Positions 22,120 to 30,827 of a DNA stretch of 35,139 bases are shown in pieces; position 1 is the stretch's first letter; each line of letters begins with the position of its first letter. The notes beneath the pieces were generated by a model. The model made no database searches. It had not been told where the DNA came from and worked only from the letters and a program-made list of their open reading frames with translations. Both the position numbers and the translations under genes were made by a program. Source of the DNA: Zygnema cylindricum (taxonomy: Eukaryota; Streptophyta; Zygnematophyceae; Zygnematales; Zygnemataceae); the NCBI GenBank assembly GCA_037447655.1, contig JBBHKE010002973.1:729726-764864 (forward strand). The letters are read 5' to 3'.

Positions 22120-22690
22120 GCGATAAATAGAAATCACAAAACATAAATCACAGCTGCTGCATTTACGCAAGACTACTGAAGCTGTAAATGTTTAGAAAAA
22201 CTTGAAATAACTCATTTCAAAATACGATATAATAGCAATCACCGCTGCTCCATTCCAGCAATACTGAAAGCTCTAACTGTTTACAAATACCAAGCGAAGG
22301 CTGACAGTAAATATTCTACCAAGAAATGAATCTTACATTGCCGATGGGCAGGGTTTTACCTGCTGTATGAGTTCATATCTTAAAAGTAAATTAGAATAAG
22401 TACTGTTGATGCGCATAGTACGGCGCTATTATCGGTCTTGCTAAACAGCTACAGTACAGTTATCAGGTTTTTATTTTTTTCCAGAACTAATACTTAGAAA
22501 TAGGGTCATAATGGTGTATGTTTCAATGTAGTACAGTACTACAGTACTGTACTAGGGTTACCTCAATAAGCAATTGTACTTTAGAAAATCTATTAGAAAT
22601 AAGTACCAGGTGATGCGGCACCACAGTACGGCACTACCATTGGTTATGTTAACGCTTTCAGAGTTGGGATTCTCTTTCAAATAATAGCAT
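22120..22690 (+). repeat. Degenerate direct duplications upstream of NCL
   Basis: Two layers are visible. About 22146-22205 (AATCACAGCTGCTGCATT) repeats at about 22237-22295 (AATCACCGCTGCTCCATT). About 22350-22450 (GTTTTACCTG, then AATAAGTAC, then AGTACGGCGCTA) repeats at about 22553-22655 (GGGTTACCTC, then AATAAGTAC, then AGTACGGCACTA), an offset of about 200 bp. Function unknown, non-coding. Confidence 0.55.
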
Positions 22691-22892
22691 GAGACAAAGT
22701 GTTTGTTTCTATGAAGAGTTGAGTACTGATATCGAATATGGTTTTCATCAAGAAACTTAGAAACATCTGCCAGTGGAAGGGCGATTACACATGTCGAAAG
22801 GCATCAGATCCCATGCGTGCAGTCTTGTTGCATGGGCCAAAAACTACACTTTCCGTACAGGGGTTAACGGCGGCTAAATTAACGGGACCACT

Positions 22893-23435
22893 ACACCGCC
22901 AATCGTTATTAGCGTTGTGTACACTAATTCCGTCCCGCTTTTTTTTTTTTTTATTCTCCATTAGCGTAGTTCATTCTATTTTTTTCTTTATTCTATTCTA
23001 GGGTTATTTTCAGTAAGTTGTCTCTTAAATAGAGTGGTGTACGGTCAGTGTCAGACCGTACAAAAGTGTACCTTTTTAAGTTAAAAAGTACAATAAATTA
23101 GTTTTAGTAACCGCGGACGCATGAGAAAGTGCGTTCTATAAAGGAAAAAAAACCAGGTCGTAAAAAATCCCGCTCGCACATATTCGTCCGACAGCCGCAT
23201 TTCGACCGTGTGAATGTACGATTTGTGTACGATTTGCCAGATTTTGTACGGAGACTTATATTAGTGTAGGCATGTTTGCGACCGACATTTTTTTTTTCAA
23301 AGATCCAAATTACCATAACCAAACAATTAGAATGTATGATTTTTTCCAAAATTTTCAAATTCTTAAATAGCGTACACCACGGTAATTATTTTTATACGCT
23401 AAAAAAACTTACACGCTAATAACGATTGGCGGTGT
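22893..23435. mobile_element. MITE-like element with 22-bp perfect terminal inverted repeats (543 bp)
   Basis: The left end 22893-22914 (ACACCGCCAATCG then TTATTAGCG) and right end 23414-23435 are exact inverse complements. Both flanks have ACT, a possible 3-bp target duplication. The right-hand interior matches the elements at 1-275 and 24210-24427 (AATAGCGTACACCACGG, TATACGCTAAAAAAAC). The centre carries a small palindrome, GTACGGTC-AGTGTCA-GACCGTAC, at 23039-23061. No coding capacity; a transposase must act in trans. Superfamily unknown. Confidence 0.8.
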
Positions 23436-24209
23436 ACTGTACAGTACTGTGATTTAATTTCAAACATAGCGTAGCTAGCTCCATTACGTTTTTATCACAT
23501 TTGATGTGATAGACATTCTGTACTGTTCTGTATCTCCTAGATTCTCCTCTTTCGTTTGGAAAATTGAAAACTCACAGATTCGTTCAAATTTGTTAAAGAT
23601 GTTGTGTGCCTAAACGAAAAAGTGCACGCTCAAATATCGGTCTTGTACTAAATAAGACGTGGTGTTTCAAAAACAAATGTGTGGACGTAATGCTTCGCGA
23701 ATCATTTTATATACCTATGCGACATGTGTAACGAAACTAAGTAGGACGAATAAGTTAACGCGCCAAATCTCACCCTAATTTCGCGGCGAGATTTTGCGTT
23801 CACATTGGAGCCGACGCCTTTAAATAGCTGTCCAGCATAGTCCGAAATCTGCAAATCAGTGTGATTCCGTACAGTATGTGAAACAATTTTTAAACTGTAG
23901 CGCAGAAACCGTGTATGATCTGAATCAGGACTTGTACGGAAAACGTGTGCGATTCAATTGAAAACATGTGGCAACGACTGTCGTACCACATGTGGTGACG
24001 CAGGCTGTAACTGTATGTAAGGTACATTATTGTACGGCTCTGTAGATCTCTAGCCGACGTTTGCGCTGGGTGTACTTGTGAAGTTTGGAGGACAAGCGGC
24101 ACTGTACCCGGTGAAAGATTCGGGCAGCTATTAGGGTTTGGTGCCATTGGATCATAAAAACAACTACAATACACCTTATAAACACTAAAAACGATAAACG
24201 GTATGCTGT

Positions 24210-24427
24210 ACACCGCGAATCGTTATTAGCGCATTGAACGCTAATTCGGTTCCCCCAAATTTTTCCCAAATTCTCAAATAGAATAATCCATACTATTCTA
24301 AATAACCCTAATTTCTAATTAGAGTAAATGATTTCGTTGAAAATTTTCAAATTCTCAATTAGCGTTAATAACGGTAATTATTCTTATACGCTAAAAAAAC
24401 TACTACGCTAATAACGATTCGCGGTGT
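24210..24427. mobile_element. MITE-like element with 22-bp perfect terminal inverted repeats (218 bp)
   Basis: The left end 24210-24231 (ACACCGCGAATCG then TTATTAGCG) and right end 24406-24427 are exact inverse complements, flanked by TGT on both sides, a possible 3-bp target duplication. The interior has CCTAATTTCTAATTAGAGTAA-like and CAATTAGCGTTAAT-like segments shared with the other type-1 copies. This is the cleanest copy of the family in the window. Confidence 0.85.
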
Positions 24428-25015
24428 TGTATACTGTAGTGTTTGGGCCAAAAATCGCTATTTTTGGAAAAGGCTCTAACACACAAAAAATAGACCTGCA
24501 AAAGCTCAGGGGGTGTCCCCATGTATTAAAGTATCCACTTTTTTCTATCGTTTTGCCCTAAAATACAAGGAACTTTGAGAACAAATTTAGCCATACGATA
24601 AAATCATTTTTACCAAAGTACAGTTAACGTCAATTCGATACCTCGAATGTACTGTTTTTTTGTCGTCATGTGAACGCATTTTGGCGTTTTCCTCTTTTCG
24701 ACCTCCAGGTAAGAGAATCCATCCCATCAAAAACCTTCATCAAAATCACCTCGAAGGGGTGGTTTTAGTTCAAGTATCGCCCAAACAGCGAATGAGAAAC
24801 GGTCCACGCACATGCCACACGAGTAGGAAATTTTTAGGACGAGGGAGAGTACTCGCTATTTTCTCCCTGCCCGTCACGCGCATGTACGAAAAATACAAGC
24901 ATGTACGGAACAAATTATGGAGGGGTCTCGGATCTCCACTTTCATTCATGGGTCATTTGCATAATTTTGCGCCGTCGTCGCCTCTCCCCACTCACACTTG
25001 CAAGATTCACACTAG

Positions 25016-25630
25016 AAACGGATGGTGAATGAGATGAAGAAAACGAATGTCCTTTTTTTTTGTTTGGATATGAATTGCCCTTGACTTCATCTGACGTGAA
25101 AAAAAACGTCGCGATGTGATTCATGTTGCCATACAAGTAGGCGTCGACGACTCATATCCGTCCGTACCAATCCATCGATTTTCATACGTACAATAACATA
25201 TATTTTTTCCACGGTGAACGACCGAGACATCCAAACAAAAAGGGACGGTTAAAAAAAAAAACCAACAAACAAACATAGTTTTATATGATTTTGATTTGTT
25301 ATTTGATAATGGGTCATCATTTAAAAAAAACTAGTTACGGTACGGATCATTCATTCGGGATACGACTTCATTTTTCTTCAAAGTCGGAATTCTGCATTCC
25401 GAAAAGGGTTTCCGGAAAAGAAGATGACTTACCACAGTTGTCAAATTTTGACGCACTTGACCGTATGTTTTGTCCGTCGGTACGCTCCAAAAAGTATATT
25501 TTGTCTGTCGCTACGCTCCAAAAAGGTTGACAGCCGAGCGGTCAACCTGTTTGGCGCCTCTGTTTTTTGTTTTTTTGCGAAATGAATGGTTCAGGAGCAT
25601 TCATTTCGTCATCTCATTCACCATCCGTTT
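25016..25630. mobile_element. Nested inverted-repeat element (615 bp)
   Basis: A perfect 22-bp inverted pair, AAACGGATGGTGAATGAG plus ATGA at 25016-25037 and its complement at 25609-25630; further inward AACGAATG pairs with CATTCATT imperfectly. Flanks do not show a clear target duplication. Non-coding. Confidence 0.55.
25463..25524 (+). repeat. 31-bp tandem duplication with adjacent palindrome
   Basis: Two 31-bp units (GTATGTTTTGTCCGTCGG then TACGCTCCAAAAA; second GTATATTTTGTCTGTCGC then TACGCTCCAAAAA). The palindrome AGGTTGAC-9 nt-GTCAACCT follows directly at 25524-25548. Confidence 0.85.
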
Positions 25631-25639
25631 ATTTGTTTT

Positions 25640-25720
25640 ATATTTTAGTTTTTCAGTTTTGGCCATGCCACCCCTTTTGTACCCTGGACTCAGATGGGTT
25701 ACCATCGTGCTTTTTAATTT
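25640..25720 (+). repeat. LINE 3'-tail fragment
   Basis: GGCCATGCCAC, then CCTGGACTCAGATGGG and TTACCATCGTGC, then TTTTTAAT parallels the end of the LINE remnant (GGCATTGCCAAC, CTATGGACTCAGATGG, TTTACCATCGCAC, TTTTAAT). Only the tail is present. Confidence 0.6.
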
Positions 25721-27536
25721 ATCCTGCCTCTTCTCTTTTACTACAGTGAATGCAGCAACTAAAACTTTTATCTCACACTGATTAGAATGAGGCACGACAA
25801 TAGTGGTATGAAATGAAGGATATTTGAAAAATCATTATTTTGACTACCTTTATGTATATTTTTATGGCTGTTTTTTCGACTTTTCTCACTCGACCGTTTT
25901 TATTCTTCAACCGTCACAAAGCTGTACCTACGTCTACAACCGTCGCATATCAAAGTTCCGATTTCATTTTCGCACATTGGGACGCTCTTCAAAGTAGTAC
26001 GGGGTATCTTCAATACAGTCCAAAATATTTTATCAAAGTATCTATTACATGGGGACACCCCGTAATAGACAAGCTAGGAGGCGCCTGCAAACTTTTTTTT
26101 GTTTTTTGGCATCTTATGATTATTCATTGACGTGGCATTCCGTACTGCAATTGATGGAGCAGGACCGGCAGGACCAGACAAAAGTTTTGAGAGTCGGCAC
26201 GACAAATTCGTTTCATGTACGGTAATGTGAAGTTGACTAAATGTAAACTCGACTTGAAGCGACAGGATAAAACAGATGTTATGGGAGAGGGCGGAAACTC
26301 GTGTCGGTGAGGCTGTACGGATAATGTTTGTACTCATGGCAACGAACGAAGGCAAATTTAATAGAATTATGATTACGTCGGTAAAGACCGTACGGTAACT
26401 TCGTATTGTCCGTTGGATTATTAGGGATTGCTCCAAGTTGGCGAATATTTCTTCGATCCATTCGAAAATTTCTATGATGACCATTGGAAATTTTTTTTTT
26501 TTTTTTTTTTTTTTTTGGTCATTAGATCCAAGAAAACATGGACATGCCAGCGCGGCACGACGGGCAGAAACTGGCGATTTCGTAACGAATCTTTTTGTCA
26601 CTCAAGTTTTTTCGTGCCAACGTGGCGGCGTAATGTCGTTTGACGATAAGGCGCCGTTTTAAAGAATACGTGGCATGCTGACAACGGCGGCAGCGTTTGA
26701 CGTCTCAAAAGAGACGGCCACGTGTACTTTTTATTTTCTTCTATCTTGTTGTAGCCCCACGGTTGCACCAAAGGTCAAAGGAAAAGAAATCGAGTTCGGG
26801 CGACCCCGTCGCGATATTTATTATATTTATTTATTTTTAGAGGTGCTAAAAAACAATCATATATTATTCGAAACAGGAAACAGAGTGGCATGGAATTAGC
26901 CCCATTAGTCTCAACTGAAAAATGTTTTTAATGACGTTAGACCAAAATTTTAAACGGCCAAGATATGAACTTGAGACGCAGAAGAACTGACAATCGTGAA
27001 CTTTGATTGGTCAATAAGGACAGGGCCAAAGCAACAAGTGAATAAAAAAAAAATCTAGCCGCGTTTCAATGCTCTTTGTCTTACTATCACTTTATTTAGA
27101 GTGGCTTATGTGTTACGATACGTGAGACTGGTATATTGAGTGCATAAAATATACCGTATACACAAAAACTGTACGGAAATATACACGTTGTTCCGTCTAT
27201 TGCGGGATAATCCAGCGGCATTATAGGAGGGAAAATGCGGTACGGCTCGCTTATTTCGGGCCAAGTTGTCAATATGTCATACCCATTATTGGGTTCGGAA
27301 CTGGCGCCGGAAATAGACACGTGGCTGGCAGGCCGCGAACGCAGCGTCACGCAATGCCACAGTGCTAAAATAATGCAGACTTTCAGATTTTCGTGACTTT
27401 CCAGAAAGATTCTTATCGGCTGGTTTCCGTACTGACTGGAATTTAATCGGGCTCGATTGAACGGTCACCGTGAAAATAGTGAAGATAGCGTTTCCACGTG
27501 GAATACTAGGAAACAGCGTTCAACTAATAAAGTATT

Positions 27537-27558
27537 ACTCCGTCAATCGCTATTAGAG
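27537..27558 (+). repeat. Solo left end of the MITE-like family
   Basis: ACTCCGTCAATCG then CTATTAGAG matches the family terminus. Subterminal sequence TTATTAACACTAATCGGG at about 27590-27611 resembles the type-1 core start. No partner end was found before or after the 27651-28422 element. Confidence 0.5.
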
Positions 27559-27837
27559 TAAAGGAATAAATAGCGTAAAAACAAAATTAGTGTTATTAAC
27601 ACTAATCGGGAATAATTTGTTTAAAAAATATATATATATATATATACTAAGGTGGCGTTCCATCAGACGAAAAGTGAGGTTGTTTACAGAAATCCGGACC
27701 TATCCGTACTATGCCGTACCTCTTATTTTGTTTTTATACGCGAACAACATTACAGAGAATCTTGCCAATATTCTCCAAAGGTCTGGGAGGTAACAATGAC
27801 CGTTGGATGTATTTTCGCGAAGCATTCGCTTCGAAAG

Positions 27838-27888
27838 TTTCTGTAAATGGTGATGTACCTTGAGGAGGTACATCACCATTTACAGAAA
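27838..27888. other. Perfect 23-bp-stem, 5-nt-loop hairpin
   Basis: Left arm 27838-27860 (TTTCTGTAAATGG then TGATGTACCT), loop TGAGG (27861-27865), right arm 27866-27888, with no mismatch. It could form a cruciform or, if transcribed, a small-RNA-like hairpin, but a perfect stem with so short a loop is also typical of transposon-internal palindromes. No evidence of transcription. Confidence 0.9.
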
Positions 27889-28110
27889 AAATTGAGCCGC
27901 GACACGTTGGATAATGAATGCACGTGTCACGACGGCAAACCAACGGAAATCGAAAAATTTCGCACATGATATATGCATTCAAAAATTCAACGGAAATCAC
28001 GAAAGTGATCTCGTAACGAGCTTTCTCGTCGGGCTATTTTTGTTACCGGCCATTCGTCACACTATTTGTGGAAGCGCTCATTCGTCACGCGAAAAAGCAG
28101 AAACCCTAAA

Positions 28111-28176
28111 AATAATGAACCTGGCATCTGACAAGCGTTGCAAATAATGAGCTGGCATCTGACAAGCGTTTGCAAA
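28111..28176 (+). repeat. 33-bp tandem duplication
   Basis: AATAATGAACCTGGCATCTG plus ACAAGCGTTGCA is followed immediately by AATAATGAGCTGGCATCTG plus ACAAGCGTTTGCA. One substitution and one inserted T separate the copies, so it is recent. Confidence 0.9.
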
Positions 28177-28723
28177 GAGTACAAAATGTGTGTGGTACGA
28201 TGCCCTGGTCCGCACGTACATGGTATGCAAATGACGATTTCGAGTTGAAGTTGGTCGGTGTAAAAAATATTTGACGATTCTCAATATACGATCTTATCTT
28301 ACGTGGTACCACTCATTTATGAGCACGTGGATTATAGACTCTGCGCGAGAGAACAGCGTTCAAAGTGTAGCATTCTGTAATGTTGTTCGTACGATTACAT
28401 AATTTCCTGATGGAACGCCACCCTAATTAATCTCTAAATGTAATTTGGGTTGTCCTGAATAATAAATACCCGCCCTTTCGATGTCAACAGTAATATGGTA
28501 ATCGTACAAAATTTGACAATTCGTACGCCATCGCGCTCTTCACACGGTCGACGGACGAACATATGAGAACGTGATTTTTGTGGACGAGTTTGCGTCTCTT
28601 TATTACAGTGCACATTCACATGTGTGCGCAATAATGTTAAGTGTCTTTTTATGCCTTTGTAATTCAAAAAGTACTATTTCGTACGGAGATACCCCGTCCG
28701 TACGCCACACTATTTCCAACGCA

Positions 28724-28869
28724 GTGTACTTCCATTATTAACGCTAATTGAAAAAAAAACCTAATTAGAATAATGGAAAAAATAGAATTATGGATTGTAT
28801 TTCAGGTTTTTTTTTTTTTTTAAAGGGCACCGAATTAGCGTTATTTACTCTAATAGCGATTGGCGGTGT
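28724..28869. repeat. MITE-like element, type-1 core, left end degraded
   Basis: The right end 28848-28869 (CTCTAATAGCGATTGGCGGTGT-like) is intact and followed by ACTGTA. The left side keeps only TTATTAACGCTAATTG (28736-28750), the subterminal part of the type-1 core. The interior CCTAATTAGAATAATGG parallels the 24210-24427 copy. Confidence 0.5.
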
Positions 28870-29458
28870 ACTGTATTGTAGTTTTAATTTGAGAAACACT
28901 TTTCGGCATAGTTGTTCAAATCGCGAGATTTTTTCATTTTTTCCGATTTTTACGTATTATTCATGACTTTTGAAAAAATCGCAAAAAAACGCGATGTACT
29001 TTCTGTCTGGTAAACTGAACGGAAAATTTAAGGGAAATGTACGTTATATTACGGCAACTGTACGACTTTTTACGGAAATGTACGGAATTTGTCGAAAATA
29101 TGCGTTTCACGTAGTAGTATGAAATTTCAGGGATAATGTACGGAATTTTATCGTTCGTGTACGGACAATTTCGAAAAGAGACGTTGCAGCGTCACACTAT
29201 TTGCGCGCGGTAAGTTTGAAAAGTGTACGAACGTACGCTCATGTACGAAATTGTACAGATATAAATTCATTAACGATTTTTACGTTTTTTTCAAGTCGAC
29301 CTCTGCAATTTCTACTTATTATTCGCTCGTTTGAATCGTGCGTAAAATACGATTTGAACAACTATGCTTTTCGCAGAACCGAAATTACTTGGTGCAAGAG
29401 CTGGCGTCAAAACGTACAGGATCGTACGAGTCCAGAAAAGTCCAGCTTGTGTACTGTG

Positions 29459-29558
29459 CTAGAGCGAGCAACTGTAACATGGAACAGCGGGACGTTTGTT
29501 CGACCCGACACTGAGAGAAATTAGTTTCCATGTTACAGTTAAAGCAAGCCGCTCTGGC
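29459..29558. other. Imperfect hairpin of about 100 nt
   Basis: AACTGTAACATGGAA (29470-29484) is exactly inverted at 29526-29540, with a 41-nt loop. Further out GCTAGAGCG pairs with CGCTCTGGC (one mismatch) after a 6-nt asymmetry. Size and shape resemble a plant pri-miRNA hairpin, but a small transposon is equally possible. Confidence 0.6.
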
Positions 29559-30258
29559 GCCTGAATATTTTTGTGTTAATATCACTTCCTCTACTTCACC
29601 ATTTACACCTTTAAAATTGAAAGGAGCCTACTCGTCAAGTACTAGTATTGTGTATCGGGTAAAAACTTATCACGATAAAACCGATACTTATTTAATCCTA
29701 TAATGATTTTTAATCCTAAAATACAATTACTGATCAACTCCTAAGCATATTACAAAGTCAATTTATTTAAAATCCGTAAAATAAACAAGAGGGTGAATTC
29801 CAGCGAATAAAATACCGCCACCTCAAGTAGAAGACGAATTACGAGCGATGTATATCTCTATTTGATAAAAGCGCAAAAACAGGCTGCAATATTCAATTAA
29901 AAAAAAAAAAAGTAAAAAAAAAGTGCAGCTTTCGAGAAAAAAAACATTTTTCTTGCAAACGATTGCATAAACTACGATTCTCTCTTTCCAAAGTTTTCGA
30001 TTACGAAAAATTATAAGTTTGTCGTACATTTATAATAGTCTGGATAATTTTGTAAGGGGAAAAAGGTATCAAGTGCAAACTATATAAAAAAAATTGTACT
30101 TCCAGATTTTTTTTTTGGAAGGGAGAAAACGGTACCAAGAGAAAAAGTATGTAAAGAATTCCGTACTTTCCGATTTCCTTTCCTTTTCATTTTCTTTCCT
30201 GTTTTTTTTTTTTTAACGTTAAACTGATAAAAAAATATTGACAATCATTTTTTTCCGT

Positions 30259-30345
30259 GGGGGGGGTTGGGGGGAGAGAGAGGGGGCAGGAAGGAGGGGG
30301 GGAGGGGGGGGGGGGGGGGGGGGGGGGGGAGGGAGGAAGATGTCA
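30259..30345 (+). repeat. G-rich tract with 26-G run
   Basis: GGGG blocks separated by TT, GAGAGAGA and GCAGGAAGGA lead into 26 consecutive G (30304-30329), then AGGGAGG. It could fold as a G-quadruplex; it lies about 500 bases beyond the RNPC3 stop codon, where its transcript strand would be C-rich. Confidence 0.9.
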
Positions 30346-30760
30346 ATCTCATGAAATTGCATAATTTATATCGCCATCAATATGAAAATCAAACTTTAAT
30401 AATTGGTAAAAACAATATAGCATAATTTTGTAACATTTGTTACTACGACACCTTTTTTTTTAACCATAAAGCATCAATTAACTTTCTAACAAAATAAACT
30501 CAAATTTATGAGAATAGACAAATCTAATATGAACACGAAAATATTTGCAACTATGGTTTTTTTGAACCAACACTAAAAATTTAACAAATTCATACACTAT
30601 TTATGGTACACAAAACTGACTTTTTTTTTCTTATTTAACCGCCCGCAAACTACGAAAAAAATAAAGGGGATAAAAAATTGAACTCATAGTGTTTTTGTCT
30701 TTCTTTTTGTTTTTGTTCCTTACTATAATTTTTTAGAACATCCTCGTTTTTTGGTCCCTC

Positions 30761-30814
30761 GTCTCTCTCTCTCTCTCTCTCCCTCTCTCTCTCTCTCTCC
30801 CCCTCTCTCTCTCC
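30761..30814 (+). repeat. (CT)n microsatellite in the RNPC3 3' flank
   Basis: CT runs with two CCCC interruptions, beginning 14 bases after the RNPC3 stop on the gene's minus strand, where it reads (GA)n in the probable 3' UTR. Confidence 0.95.
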
Positions 30815-30827
30815 ATTTTTTTTAAAT

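Larger units (their letters stand above)
24510..26061. mobile_element. Inverted-repeat-bounded block of about 1.55 kb, host of a nested repeat
   Basis: GGGGTGTCCCCATGTA at 24510-24525 is exactly inverted at 26046-26061, and similarity continues inward (TTAAAGTATC versus the inverse of GATACTTTGA). No target duplication is clear. It contains the smaller inverted-repeat element 25016-25630 and a LINE tail fragment. No transposase-like frame was recognised. It could be a large non-autonomous transposon or an old inverted duplication. Confidence 0.5.
27651..28422. mobile_element. DNA-transposon-like element, 772 bp, 16-bp perfect TIRs, CTAA target duplication
   Basis: GGTGGCGTTCCATCAG at 27651-27666 is exactly inverted at 28407-28422, and CTAA flanks both ends (27647-27650 and 28423-28426), consistent with a 4-bp target-site duplication. 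It inserted at the edge of a (TA)n run. Inside are the perfect hairpin 27838-27888, a short GCGAA-GCA-TTCGC palindrome near 27817, and a 33-bp direct duplication at 28111-28176. No coding sequence was recognised, so it is probably non-autonomous. Confidence 0.75.
21468..30827. other. About 9.4-kb gene-free, transposon-rich region
   Basis: It lies upstream of the NCL start and downstream of the RNPC3 stop. No open frame here shows a recognisable domain; the longest (complement 26074-26601) is interrupted by a poly(K) run from a T homopolymer. Contents: duplications (22120-22690), MITE-like elements (22893-23435, 24210-24427, 28724-28869, end at 27537), a nested inverted-repeat pair (24510-26061, 25016-25630), a 772-bp element with a perfect hairpin (27651-28422), a second hairpin (29459-29558) and a G run (30304-30329). 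GTACGG/CCGTAC words are frequent between 22850 and 29170. In 26100-27500 and 29560-30250 I see only AT-rich sequence and homopolymers. Confidence 0.6.

Noticed and set aside
26074-26601. 175-residue open frame on the minus strand
   Set aside because: It contains a poly(K) run from a T homopolymer, no recognisable motif, and overlaps the end of the inverted-repeat block.
27838-27888. Intrinsic transcription terminator
   Set aside because: Eukaryotic context, no U-tract, and the hairpin lies inside a transposon-like element.
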